The notes under the pieces: model-generated
What the model saw: the letters and a program-made list of their open reading frames with translations, nothing else
What the model was told of the DNA's origin: nothing
Databases searched by the model: none
Source: Carnobacterium pleistocenium FTR1
GTDB taxonomy: Bacteria; Bacillota; Bacilli; Lactobacillales; Carnobacteriaceae
NCBI RefSeq assembly: GCF_000744285.1
Contig: NZ_JQLQ01000002.1
Location: forward strand, 496,001 to 560,000
DNA: 64,000 nt
Reading direction: 5' to 3'
Translations under genes and position numbers: made by a program
In this document: piece after piece, positions 45,039 through 54,059 of the stretch
How positions within the stretch are numbered: position 1 is the stretch's first letter
Layout of the letters: every line of letters begins with the position of its first letter

Positions 45039-45374
45039 TTGGGACAAGCTATAGAAGTAGAAACAATCATGGGTTTGATTATTCATGGTGGAAATGCTAA
45101 AAGTGATGCGATGGAAGCTATTCGTGCTGCGAAAAAAGATGATTTTGAATTAGCAGCCAAAAAATTAGAAGAATCAGACAAGTCATTGATAGAAGCACAT
45201 CATGCGCAAACAAGTTTATTGACGCAAGAAGCTTCTGGCGAAGAATTAACAGTTTCTTTATTAGCTGTGCATAGTCAAGACCATTTGATGAATGCTATTA
45301 CGTTCAGAGATCTAGCATCTGAAGTTGTTGATGTTTATAAAAAAATGGCAGGTGTACCAATAGATTTAGACTAA
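45039..45374 (+). CDS. PTS EIIA, lactose/cellobiose type
   Basis: A 111-residue all-helical EIIA with the phosphohistidine in LLAVHSQDHLMNAI (H78) and the conserved AHHAQTSLL (H54-H55). It takes phosphate from HPr and passes it to the preceding EIIB. The start is TTG 45039, eight bases after AAAGGAAG. A strong hairpin at 45397 separates it from the second GH1 gene. Confidence 0.93.
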   Translation: MGQAIEVETIMGLIIHGGNAKSDAMEAIRAAKKDDFELAAKKLEESDKSLIEAHHAQTSLLTQEASGEELTVSLLAVHSQDHLMNAITFRDLASEVVDVYKKMAGVPIDLD

Positions 45375-45396
45375 CAATAATTTCATAGCAGTTGAT

Positions 45397-45430
45397 AAAA
45401 AGTCATAAAAACTTTATTTTATGGCTTTTT
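45397..45430 (+). terminator. Terminator between EIIA and the second GH1 gene
   Basis: AAAAAGTCATAAAA (45397-45410) pairs with TTTTATGGCTTTTT (45417-45430) with one wobble. It would reduce, but perhaps not abolish, read-through into the GH1 gene. Confidence 0.75.
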
Positions 45431-45522
45431 ATTGCCTCTCAAAGATAATAAATTGATTTTGAACATCTATGAGGGAGAATGACAGTAATAGTATTCGAAT
45501 GATAAACAAGGGGGCGCTTAAA

Positions 45523-46941
45523 TTGAAAAGACAAATTCCAGAAGATTTTATTATTGGTGCTGGTTCATCAGCATGGCAGACAGAGGGGTGGAAAGGCAAA
45601 AAGGAAGGACAGGATTCTTATCTTGATACCTGGTATAAAAATGAAAAACAGGTTTGGCATGAAGGCTATGGACCGGGAGTCGCAACTAATTTTTATGAAC
45701 GCTACCAAGAAGATATTGATTTGATGAAAGAAATTGGTTTGACTCATTTTCGAACGTCAATCAATTGGGCAAGATTTTTTATTGATTATGAAACTCTGGA
45801 AGTGGATGAAGAGTATGCCTCGTATGTTGATCGTTTTGTGGATAGCTTGATTGAAGCGGGTGTTGCACCAATGCTTTGTCTAGAACATTATGAACTGCCA
45901 ACATTCCTACAAGATAAATATGATGGATGGAGTTCGAAAAAAGTTGTTGAATTATTTGTACGATATGCTGAAATTGTTTTTGATCGTTACGCAGATCGTG
46001 TGCACTATTGGTTTACCTTTAATGAGCCGGTGGTTATTCAAACCCGAATTTACTTAGATGCTATTCGCTATCCACATGAGCAAGATACAAAAAAGTGGAT
46101 GCAATGGAACTACCATAAAGTTTTGGCAACTGCTAAAGTTGTCGAAATGTACCATAGAAAAAACTACGATGGTCAGATTGGGATTGTTTTGAATCCAGAG
46201 GTAACCTATCCAAGATCATCTTCAAGTGCAGATAAAAAGGCTGCAGACATGTATGATTTATTTTTTAATCGCATTTATTTAGATCCTTTAGTTAAAGGGA
46301 ATTATCCTGAAGAATTGTTTCCACTGCTCAAAAAACATGGTGTCCAATTTGATTACACGAAAGAAGAAATGGCTATTATTGCGCAAAATACAGTAGATTA
46401 CTTAGGAATCAACTTGTATTACCCAAATCGTGTCAAAGCGCCAAATTATCAGTGGAATGACCAAACACCGTTCCATCCGGCTTATTACTATGACCATTTT
46501 GAATTGCCTGGACGTAAAATGAATAAATCAAGAGGCTGGGAAATTTATCCTCAAATGATGGTCGATTTTGGAATGCGCATTAAAAATGATTACGAGAACA
46601 TTCCTTGGATGATTACAGAAAATGGTATGGGTATTGAGGCCGAAGAGCAATTTATGGATAACAATGGAGTCGTACAAGATGATTACCGAATTGAATTTAT
46701 TGCAGAACATTTGAGTCAATTGATTGAGGTCACTGAAGCAGGTTCAAACTGTAAAGGGTATATGTTATGGGCTTTTACAGATTGTGTTTCTCCTATGAAT
46801 GCGTTCAAGAATCGCTATGGATTAGTCAGAATCGATTTAGAACATAATCGAGACCGCTCATTAAAAAAATCAGCTTTTTGGTATAAAAGTCTAATTGAAA
46901 ACCGCACTTTTGACGTTGCCGATAAAACAGAGTTCAACTAA
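45523..46941 (+). CDS. 6-phospho-beta-glucosidase, GH1 (second copy)
   Basis: A 472-residue GH1 enzyme, clearly diverged from the 37267 copy. Acid/base Glu in FTFNEP, nucleophile Glu in MITENGMG, phosphate-region NAFKNRYGLVRID. TTG 45523 is chosen: GGGGG at 45510-45514 is well placed and the protein then starts MKRQIPEDFIIGAGSSAWQ. In-frame ATGs at 45499 and 45469 lack ribosome binding sites. It lies just after the EIIB-EIIA pair. The two GH1 enzymes may split different beta-linked phospho-disaccharides or aryl-glucosides. The 277-base gap after it shows no gene. Confidence 0.9.
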   Translation: MKRQIPEDFIIGAGSSAWQTEGWKGKKEGQDSYLDTWYKNEKQVWHEGYGPGVATNFYERYQEDIDLMKEIGLTHFRTSINWARFFIDYETLEVDEEYASYVDRFVDSLIEAGVAPMLCLEHYELPTFLQDKYDGWSSKKVVELFVRYAEIVFDRYADRVHYWFTFNEPVVIQTRIYLDAIRYPHEQDTKKWMQWNYHKVLATAKVVEMYHRKNYDGQIGIVLNPEVTYPRSSSSADKKAADMYDLFFNRIYLDPLVKGNYPEELFPLLKKHGVQFDYTKEEMAIIAQNTVDYLGINLYYPNRVKAPNYQWNDQTPFHPAYYYDHFELPGRKMNKSRGWEIYPQMMVDFGMRIKNDYENIPWMITENGMGIEAEEQFMDNNGVVQDDYRIEFIAEHLSQLIEVTEAGSNCKGYMLWAFTDCVSPMNAFKNRYGLVRIDLEHNRDRSLKKSAFWYKSLIENRTFDVADKTEFN

Positions 46942-47218
46942 CGAAAGATTCTTTTAAAGAAGTGTTGGAAAAAGAAATCGCTAAATTAGTTGAAATCAAA
47001 CTGGAAATAGAAAGCTCAACTTTTTTATTTTATAGATGACTCTCAGCTCAGATTATTAAGCTTCTCTTTAGATTATATGCAAACAGTTGTTTTTTAACTG
47101 AAAATAATTTATTATTTATTAGAATGCTAAACTAGAGAGGCATTAGGCAGGTATACATGGAATATAAAGCTGTGTATAAGAAAAGAGTAGTCATTAAATA
47201 AAAAAGGAGCCCTTTCTT

Positions 47219-48391
47219 TTGAAAATCGGAATAGACAAAATTGGTTTTTATGCACCCCATTTATACTTAGATATGAATAATTTAGCAGCGGCTAGAAATG
47301 TAGAGCCGGAAAAATTTACGATCGGTATTGGACAAGAAAAGATGGCAGTTGCTCCAATCACGCAAGACCCAGTAACGTTAGCAGCGAATGCGGCGTTAGC
47401 TATACTAGATGAAGAAGATAGAGAAAAAATTGATTTTGTTATTTTTGGTACAGAATCTGGTATCGACAATTCAAAATCAGGAGCAGTCTATGTGCATCAT
47501 TTGTTAGGGTTAAATCCCAATGCGCGTTCTGTTGAAGTGAAACAAGCTTGTTATGGAGCTACTGCGGGTATCCAAATGGCAAAAGGTCATGTTGCTTTAA
47601 ATCCAGACAGTAAAGTGTTGGTATTGGCTTCTGACATCGCACGATATGGCTTGAATACAGCTGGCGAATCAACACAAGGAGCCGGGGCTGTAGCAATGGT
47701 GATCAGCGCTGATCCCAAAATCATGGTTTTAGAAAATCAAAGTGCTTATCTAACAGCTGATATTATGGATTTTTGGCGTCCTATCTATTCGGATTATGCT
47801 TTTGTTGACGGCAAATTTTCAAATGAACAATATGTATTGTTTTTCAAAACTGTTTGGGAACAATACAAAACTAAGTCGGATTTAGGGTTAAATGACTTTG
47901 AAGCTATCTGTTTCCATCTGCCTTATACTAAAATGGGGCTTAAAGCATTGAGGACTATTCTAGAAGAAGCCACAGAAGAAAGCCAGGAACGTTTATTGGC
48001 TAACTTTCAGTCAAGTACGCTTTACAATCGGAACGTTGGAAACATTTATACCGGTTCGTTGTATTTAAGTCTGATTTCTTTACTTGAAAAGAATGAACAG
48101 TTGAAAGCTGGTTCACGAATTGGATTGTTTAGTTATGGCTCAGGCGCGGTTGGAGAATTCTTTGCGGGAATCTTGCAACCAAACTATCGAGAACATTTGT
48201 ATGTAGAAAAACACGCTGCTTTATTTGATTCTAGAACAGAAATTTCGATTGAAGCGTATGAAGAAGTGTTCCAACAAACGGTCCCAGTTGATGGATCCAC
48301 GGCAACTTTTGATAGTGTGAAAGATCCTGCACCAATTTATTTAAAAGGTATAAAAGATAATATGCGTCAATACGAAAATAAAGCCAATTAA
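47219..48391 (+). CDS. mvaS: Hydroxymethylglutaryl-CoA synthase
   Basis: MvaS condenses acetyl-CoA and acetoacetyl-CoA to HMG-CoA, the committed step of the mevalonate route to isoprenoids used by lactic acid bacteria. The 390-residue protein has the catalytic Glu79 in GTESGID, Cys111 in KQACYGATAG and the histidine in CFHLPYTKMG. The start is TTG 47219, ten bases after AAAGGAG. It converges on mvaA across two terminators. Confidence 0.96.
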   Translation: MKIGIDKIGFYAPHLYLDMNNLAAARNVEPEKFTIGIGQEKMAVAPITQDPVTLAANAALAILDEEDREKIDFVIFGTESGIDNSKSGAVYVHHLLGLNPNARSVEVKQACYGATAGIQMAKGHVALNPDSKVLVLASDIARYGLNTAGESTQGAGAVAMVISADPKIMVLENQSAYLTADIMDFWRPIYSDYAFVDGKFSNEQYVLFFKTVWEQYKTKSDLGLNDFEAICFHLPYTKMGLKALRTILEEATEESQERLLANFQSSTLYNRNVGNIYTGSLYLSLISLLEKNEQLKAGSRIGLFSYGSGAVGEFFAGILQPNYREHLYVEKHAALFDSRTEISIEAYEEVFQQTVPVDGSTATFDSVKDPAPIYLKGIKDNMRQYENKAN

Positions 48392-48409
48392 AAAATACCT
48401 ATTAAAGAG

Positions 48410-48463
48410 CCCATACTTATGTTTGATGAAACTCTCATCAAACATAAGTATGGGTCCTTTTTT
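48410..48463 (+). terminator. Terminator of mvaS
   Basis: A perfect 20-bp stem (48410-48429 with 48435-48454, five-base loop) followed by six T. Very strong. Confidence 0.9.
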
Positions 48464-48595
48464 CCGTCTCTTCGATATGGGAGGTGAGGAGCTTGTCACT
48501 CTTTCGTCAAAGCTAGTTTCATGTAAAAGTGAAGCAAAAAAAATCTTCATTCTTCTATGAAAAAGCGAAAAAGCTCAGATGACCGCTGGGAGTAA

Positions 48596-48635
48596 AATAA
48601 ACGGCCGTCTGGGTTTACCCAAACGACCGTTTATT
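48596..48635 (-). terminator. Terminator of mvaA (minus strand)
   Basis: AATAAACGG and GGGT arms pair with CCGTTTATT and ACCC, with small internal mismatches. On the minus strand it is followed by a TTTA-rich tract and lies just after the mvaA stop. Confidence 0.7.
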
Positions 48636-48648
48636 CCACACATCCTTA

Positions 48649-49944
48649 TTATTCTTCTAACGCTAAGATATCTTGTAGCAAAGCTTTTGCGGTAGCTAAG
48701 TTCATATTTTTAGCCAGTTTTAATTGTTCAGCTACTTTTTCGATGGCCGTCCCCGAAGCTCCCGCGCTGATAGCCAGCGAACGCGCTTGAAGGCCCATGT
48801 GACCTTTTTGGATCCCGTCTGTCACAAGTGCTTTAAGAGCAGAAAAGTTTTGAGCAAGGCCTACGGAAACAATCACAGCTTCTAATTCTTTTGCCGTTTG
48901 ATATCCTAATAAACGTTTGCTGAATTGGGCAGCTGGATGGATGGAAATAGAACCTCCGACTGAGCCGACCGGCAATGGCAAAGTCAATTGTCCAATCAAA
49001 TCACCATTATCAGCTTTTTTCCAAGTGGAAAGCGAACGGTAGTTGCCGCTGCGTGAGGCATAAGCATGTGCACCGGCAGAAATAGCACGCCAGTCATTTC
49101 CAGAGGCTAAGACAACCGCATCAATGCCATTCATGATACCTTTATTATTCGTAACTGCTCGGTAAGGGTCTACATAAGCGAATTGACTGGCCTCGATTAA
49201 ACGATCTCGCACTTCTTCACCTGTGTAATCGTTTCTTTTCAATAAATCCACAGGAATTTGGCAAACAGCAGTCGCCAGACATTCAGTTGCATAATTAGAA
49301 AGAATACTCATCAAAGCTTTACCACCAGTTAATTCTTCAAGGTAAGCTGTAATGCCTTCCAACATAGTATTAATAATATTAGCTCCCATAGCTTCCAGAG
49401 TGGATACATGTAAATGGACTACTAAAAATTCAGGTGTTGCGGCTTCATCATCTGCTTCAATGATGCGAATTAACAGATTGGTTGCTCCGCCTCCTCGTGC
49501 AACAATGGAGGGATGAGCAGCGTTAGCTTTTTTTAGAATAGCCTTTTTATGTTGGAGCAAATGACTTTTTGCAAGAGGTAGATCAGGTACATCTTTTAAA
49601 GCAACTTGGCCAATCATAATACGATCTGAAATTGTTGTTTTAAAGCCGCCTGCTAGAGCAATAACTTTTGCACCAGCACTAGCAGCTGCGATAACAGAAG
49701 GTTCTTCAATAGCCATGGGAACAATATAGTCTTTTTCATCAACTAGAAAATTTAAAGCTGATCCTAGTGGCAAGTCATAAGTAGCTAAATAATTTTCAAT
49801 CATATGATCAGCTAGTTCATCGGTTAAATGTAAGCTGTCGGTTCCCGTTAAATCAGTTGAAGTCAGAGCACCTGCAGCGACAAGAGCTTCTATTCTCTCG
49901 GTAGGAGTTTTTTTATAAAATTTAGTTAAATGAGTTTTATCCAT
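48649..49944 (-). CDS. mvaA: Hydroxymethylglutaryl-CoA reductase, class II
   Basis: MvaA reduces HMG-CoA to mevalonate. The 431-residue protein is of the bacterial class II type: ENYLATYDLPLGSALNFLVD, then MAIEEPSVIAAASAGAKV with the catalytic Glu, LHVSTLEAMGANIINTMLEG, and KGIMNGIDAVVLASGNDWRA with the catalytic Lys/Asp region. ATG at 49944 (minus) is preceded by GGAGAC. A further upstream ATG (49977) lacks a site. It is convergent with mvaS, the preceding step. Confidence 0.95.
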   Translation of the reverse strand: MDKTHLTKFYKKTPTERIEALVAAGALTSTDLTGTDSLHLTDELADHMIENYLATYDLPLGSALNFLVDEKDYIVPMAIEEPSVIAAASAGAKVIALAGGFKTTISDRIMIGQVALKDVPDLPLAKSHLLQHKKAILKKANAAHPSIVARGGGATNLLIRIIEADDEAATPEFLVVHLHVSTLEAMGANIINTMLEGITAYLEELTGGKALMSILSNYATECLATAVCQIPVDLLKRNDYTGEEVRDRLIEASQFAYVDPYRAVTNNKGIMNGIDAVVLASGNDWRAISAGAHAYASRSGNYRSLSTWKKADNGDLIGQLTLPLPVGSVGGSISIHPAAQFSKRLLGYQTAKELEAVIVSVGLAQNFSALKALVTDGIQKGHMGLQARSLAISAGASGTAIEKVAEQLKLAKNMNLATAKALLQDILALEE

Positions 49945-50027
49945 AGTATCAGTCTCCTTGTGAATTCTCTTATCCAAAGTTTACCATACTCTATTCGGTT
50001 AACTGAAACTAATTAAGTTGTTCCAAA

Positions 50028-50068
50028 TAAAAAAGCCTTCCATCCAGAGCTCTAAGGAGCAATGGAAG
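50028..50068 (-). terminator. Terminator of ctc (minus strand)
   Basis: On the minus strand CTTCCAT pairs with ATGGAAG, with GCTC/GAGC inside, followed by GCTTTTTTATT. Confidence 0.8.
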
Positions 50069-50111
50069 AAAGACTTTTCTTATACCTTACTTAATAGGTT
50101 GTTGAAGATGA

Positions 50112-50729
50112 TTAAGCTTCTTCTTCTTTTCCACCAATTAATTCAGGTTCAGCAGCTTCAGCAGGTTCAGCAGCTGTTTCAGGTTCTTCAGCAGATGGAG
50201 GCAATACGCTTACTACAGATTGTTCAAGATCGCTTAATACAGTGATAGATTTAGCAACTTTAATATCTGCAACAGATATTGCATCTCCTATTTCAAGTTC
50301 ACCAACATCAACAGTAAATGAAGTTGGGATATTAGCTGGAAGAGTTTCGATTTCTAGTTCATTCAATGTTTGAGAAACAATACCGCGTTGAACTTTATCA
50401 GCATTTGCAACATGAATAGGAACAGTAACCGTTAATTTTTCACCTTTTTTAATAACTTGTAATTCAACATCTAAAATTTGATCGATAAGAGTTGCACTTT
50501 GAATTTCTTTGATAATCACTTGGTGAGTATCTCCATCTTGAACAGCAACATTAAAAATCGCATTTTTACCTAATTTTTTTAAGATAGCATCTAATTCTTT
50601 GCTGTCTAATAAAATTGGAGTACTTGTAACGCCTTTTCCATTAATGATACCTGTAACTTTTTTTTCTCTTCTGAAACGATTAGCCGCTGAAGATCCGACC
50701 TCTGTTCTTAAAGTAGCATTGACTTTCAT
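50112..50729 (-). CDS. ctc: Ribosomal protein L25/general stress protein Ctc
   Basis: A 205-residue protein with an N-terminal L25 domain that binds 5S rRNA (MKVNATLRTEVGSSAANRFRREKKVTG, typical RxxGxxxxxRxxG-like pattern) and the C-terminal TL5/Ctc domain (VQRGIVSQTLNELEIETLPANIPTSFTVDVGELEIGD). An acidic Glu/Ala tail ends the protein (about 180-205). The longer two-domain form is the Ctc type, often stress-induced. ATG 50729 (minus) follows a GGGGAAAA-type site. Confidence 0.93.
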   Translation of the reverse strand: MKVNATLRTEVGSSAANRFRREKKVTGIINGKGVTSTPILLDSKELDAILKKLGKNAIFNVAVQDGDTHQVIIKEIQSATLIDQILDVELQVIKKGEKLTVTVPIHVANADKVQRGIVSQTLNELEIETLPANIPTSFTVDVGELEIGDAISVADIKVAKSITVLSDLEQSVVSVLPPSAEEPETAAEPAEAAEPELIGGKEEEA

Positions 50730-51012
50730 ATATAATTTTCCCCTTTCAAACTATGGTAATGAGTGGTTAATGTTAACTCTTGCTAGTTAAACTAGAAAAA
50801 TGAGTTCAAAACACTTACAATATTAGTATAACAAAAAAATGATGAAAAAGCTAGATTACCATTTTTTTACTTTAAGTACAACTCTAAAAAAACTCAAACA
50901 ATGATGTCTCATTATTATTTCACAAATAGAGAATCATTTAAAGGCTACCTTTTAGCAACATTGTGTAATGAATTCGGAGGACATTCGGTTCAAAGCAAGG
51001 AGGATTAAAAAA

Positions 51013-52566
51013 ATGATAAGGCAGCAAAAGTATACAATTGGAGTCGACATTGGTACAACAAGTACGAAAGCCGTATTGTACCAAGAAGATCTGCAATTAG
51101 TCGACAGTACTTACGTAGGATATGATATTAATCAAACGGAAATAGGAATGGCAGAGCAAGATCCAAAAGCAATTTTCCAAGCGGTACTGACGGTTATCCG
51201 AACATTGATGGAAAATAGGAAAGAAATCAAGCACCAAGTAGCTTTTATTTCTTTTTCAAGTGCTATGCACAGCGTTATTGTTGTAGACGAAAAAGATGAA
51301 TTGTTGACTAAATGTATTATTTGGGCGGATAACCGGCCAGCACAGCTAGTCGCTCAATTAAAAAAAACTTCGGATTGGAAAGCTTTATATCGCAAAACTG
51401 GTACGCCTGTTCATGCGATGACCCCGCTAAGTAAAATCATGTGGCTGACAGAATATTTTCCCGATATCTTAAATAAAGCAAAGAAAATCATTGGCATCAA
51501 AGAATATATTTTGTACCAATTGACGGGAGAATACAAAATTGATTACTCAATTGCTTCAGCAACAGGATTGTTTAATATCCATGAGTTGGACTGGGACAAA
51601 GATATCTTAAAACTCGTTGGAATTGAAGAGTCTAAGTTATCCGAACCGGTTGATGTGACTTATAGATGGGATACTATTCGAGAACTTTATGCGAGAGAAA
51701 TGGCAATCGATCCAAAAACAAATTTAGTGATTGGGGCAAGTGACGGCTGTTTATCCAATCTTGGTGTAGGAGCAATGGAACCTGGCCAAACAGCGATTAC
51801 GATTGGGACCAGCGGAGCGATTCGAATGGTTACCAACCACATTGTATTGGATGCAGAAGGCAGAACATTTTGTTACTACTTATCTAAAAATCGATGGGTA
51901 ATTGGTGGGGCTGTAAATAATGGTGGCAACGTGATGGCATGGTTGACCGATATCCTTTTTCCAGCAGAAGGCCTACTAGTAGACAATATTGGTGAAACAA
52001 GGTTGGTGCAGCTCAATCGACTTGCTGAAAGTATCGATCCTGGTGCGGATGGATTGTTCTTCTTACCTTACTTAAATGGGGAGCGAGCACCTTTATGGGA
52101 ATCAGAAGCTACTGGCAGTTACATTGGTTTAGCTTCCAGTCACACTACTGGACATATGGTAAGAGCAGCGATGGAAGGTGTATTATTTAACCTTTATGAA
52201 GTTTGGCAGCTGATCCAAGAAGTTGGTGGGCCATCTAAAACGATTAAGATAACGGGTGGATTTTTATGCTCTCCATTATGGAAACAAATGCTGGTAGATA
52301 TATTCGGCAAAGCTATGCAACAACCTGTCAGTGTTGAAAGTTCTTGTTTAGGTGCAGTGATGCTAGGAAACTTAGACAAAGAAGTCACATCAAATTCCGC
52401 ATCACAAAAAGATGCTGTAGCAGTGCTAATTGATGAAACAAAAGATGGGATTTGGTTGCATCCTAATGAAAGGACTACTGAAAAATACCAGAAAATTATT
52501 CCAGTTTATCAAAGGACAGCTCAAGAGATGAGCAAATTCCGTAAAGTCATAAGCGAAATTAAATGA
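51013..52566 (+). CDS. FGGY-family carbohydrate kinase (gluconokinase-like)
   Basis: A 517-residue FGGY kinase with the N-terminal ATP-binding motif TIGVDIGTTSTKAVLYQ, ISFSSAMHSVIVVDE, and the C-terminal GADGLFFLPYLNGERAPLW and KITGGFLCSPLWKQMLVDI. The overall pattern matches GntK-type gluconokinases, though xylulokinase-like proteins share much of it. No gluconate permease or dehydrogenase is adjacent, so the substrate is tentative. ATG 51013 follows AAGGAGG. Terminated at 52590. Confidence 0.85.
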   Translation: MIRQQKYTIGVDIGTTSTKAVLYQEDLQLVDSTYVGYDINQTEIGMAEQDPKAIFQAVLTVIRTLMENRKEIKHQVAFISFSSAMHSVIVVDEKDELLTKCIIWADNRPAQLVAQLKKTSDWKALYRKTGTPVHAMTPLSKIMWLTEYFPDILNKAKKIIGIKEYILYQLTGEYKIDYSIASATGLFNIHELDWDKDILKLVGIEESKLSEPVDVTYRWDTIRELYAREMAIDPKTNLVIGASDGCLSNLGVGAMEPGQTAITIGTSGAIRMVTNHIVLDAEGRTFCYYLSKNRWVIGGAVNNGGNVMAWLTDILFPAEGLLVDNIGETRLVQLNRLAESIDPGADGLFFLPYLNGERAPLWESEATGSYIGLASSHTTGHMVRAAMEGVLFNLYEVWQLIQEVGGPSKTIKITGGFLCSPLWKQMLVDIFGKAMQQPVSVESSCLGAVMLGNLDKEVTSNSASQKDAVAVLIDETKDGIWLHPNERTTEKYQKIIPVYQRTAQEMSKFRKVISEIK

Positions 52567-52589
52567 GTCCAAATATAAGATAAAAATTT

Positions 52590-52619
52590 ACAGAGCTGAG
52601 TTTTCGGCTCTGTTTTTTT
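52590..52619 (+). terminator. Terminator after the FGGY kinase
   Basis: ACAGAGC pairs with GCTCTGT around a ten-base loop, then seven T. Confidence 0.85.
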
Positions 52620-52786
52620 AGTTGTCAGTTTTGAGCTTTTCTAAGATTAATAATAAAGAACTAAGAAAAAATAGAAAGGGTCGAATGAGTAAAAATAATT
52701 ATGCTATACTAAATTTGGATTTGCATGGCTTACGTAAATTGGAAGAATGAATAATGGCTAGTGTTGGGGAAGGATAAGGACACAAA

Positions 52787-53548
52787 ATGGATTACAAAAC
52801 ACTAATGGATACTGCTATACTAGCAGGTAAAATCATGTTAGAAAGTAACGCTGAAACGTATCGTGTTGAAGATACAATGAATCATATTCTGAAAATTTCA
52901 AAATTTGAGACAACCGAAGCATTGGCAATGACAACGGGATTAGTGGCTACATTAGATGACCCCAGTATCGATGATCCAATCACAATCGTCAAACGGATCA
53001 CTACACGAGATATAAATTTAAATAATATTACCAGAGTAAACACTATTTCGCGCCAATTGACCGGTGAAGAAATAACGATTGCAGAAGCGTATGTGGCCTT
53101 ACAGAGCATGGGGGAAGTACAGTACAAGCGACTTTACAAAGATATTGCGATAGCAGCTTTAACGGCATCGTTTGCTTTATTATTAGGCGGCGGTTTTTTT
53201 GAAATACTTGCTGCTGGAATCAATGGTGGCTTATTAGCCTTAGTATTAAAAGGCGAAAAAAGGTTGAATATGGGATCATTTGTGCGAAATGTTTTATCCA
53301 CTGCAGTTATATCGGTAGGCGCTGGATTGATGCAAGCTTTTATTTTCCCAACGGTCAATATGAACATAGTCATAATAGGGACGATCATGCCGTTAGTACC
53401 CGGAACGGCCATTACGAATGCGATTCGAGATACGTTACAAGGCGATTACATGTCTGGTGGAGCTAAAGCTTTAGAGGCATTTGTAGTAGCCTTGTCCATT
53501 GCTTTGGGAGTTGCGATCGGATTAGTTATTGGAGGTGCAGTATATTGA
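52787..53548 (+). CDS. ThrE-type exporter subunit, YjjP-like
   Basis: A 253-residue protein of the DUF1212/ThrE family large half: an N-terminal cytoplasmic hydrolase-like domain (MLESNAETYRVEDTMNHIL) and five membrane helices (about 118-250), with FPTVNMNIVIIGTIMPLVPGTAITNAIRDT. In E. coli YjjP and YjjB act together in dicarboxylate (succinate) export; in Corynebacterium the fused ThrE exports threonine and serine. The stop overlaps the next start (TTGA), as expected for two subunits of one transporter. Confidence 0.87.
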   Translation: MDYKTLMDTAILAGKIMLESNAETYRVEDTMNHILKISKFETTEALAMTTGLVATLDDPSIDDPITIVKRITTRDINLNNITRVNTISRQLTGEEITIAEAYVALQSMGEVQYKRLYKDIAIAALTASFALLLGGGFFEILAAGINGGLLALVLKGEKRLNMGSFVRNVLSTAVISVGAGLMQAFIFPTVNMNIVIIGTIMPLVPGTAITNAIRDTLQGDYMSGGAKALEAFVVALSIALGVAIGLVIGGAVY

Positions 53549-53982
53549 TCAGCCAAGTCATAGGAGCTTTTTTAGCCGTTTTAGCAGCTACCATAATTTT
53601 AGAAGCCCCAAGGAAACACATTTTTTCAGCCGCCATTGTAGGGGCTGTGGGTTGGGGAGCCTATTTACTTTGTATTGGATTACTAGGATCTGTCTTAGCT
53701 ACATATATTTCAGGGTTAGTGATTTCTACCCAATCGCATATTTTCTCACGGATATTTAAAGTTCCAGTAACGATTTTCTTTTTACCTGGTTTCTATCCAT
53801 TAGTTCCGGGTTCTGGTATGTATCTAACCGTCTATGAATTTATTCAAGGCAATACCGCATTAGCGCAGGATCATCTGCAGAATACCGTGCAAATAGCAGG
53901 GATGATTGCATTAGCGATTTTTACTATGGATACGATATTTAAAGTGATCACAAGAGTTCAGTATATTAAAAAAGCAGACTAA
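53545..53982 (+). CDS. ThrE-type exporter subunit, YjjB-like
   Basis: A 145-residue membrane protein of four or five helices, the small half of the split ThrE family (DUF3815), with FFLPGFYPLVPGSGMYLTVYE as the conserved stretch. It starts at TTG 53545, overlapping the YjjP-like stop by four bases, and should form the transporter with it. Substrate unproven (threonine/serine or dicarboxylates). Followed by a bidirectional terminator at 53992. Confidence 0.87.
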   Translation: MISQVIGAFLAVLAATIILEAPRKHIFSAAIVGAVGWGAYLLCIGLLGSVLATYISGLVISTQSHIFSRIFKVPVTIFFLPGFYPLVPGSGMYLTVYEFIQGNTALAQDHLQNTVQIAGMIALAIFTMDTIFKVITRVQYIKKAD

Positions 53983-53991
53983 ACCCTGTAG

Positions 53992-54030
53992 AAGAAGCCA
54001 AGACCGCGTTTTGCTGTCTTGGCTTCTTTA
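53992..54030. terminator. Bidirectional terminator between convergent genes
   Basis: AAGAAGCCAAGAC (53992-54004) pairs with GTCTTGGCTTCTT (54016-54028). T-rich on the plus side; it ends the exporter genes and may also serve the convergent aminotransferase gene. Confidence 0.8.
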
Positions 54031-54059
54031 GTTTCTAGGAAAAAGTCTAGCTTCTTCAG

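Noticed and set aside
46942-47040. Short coding-like stretch (KDSFKEVLEKEIAKLVEIKLEIESS) after the second GH1 gene
   Set aside because: Too short, no start with a ribosome binding site and no recognised family; could be a decayed gene end but cannot be supported.
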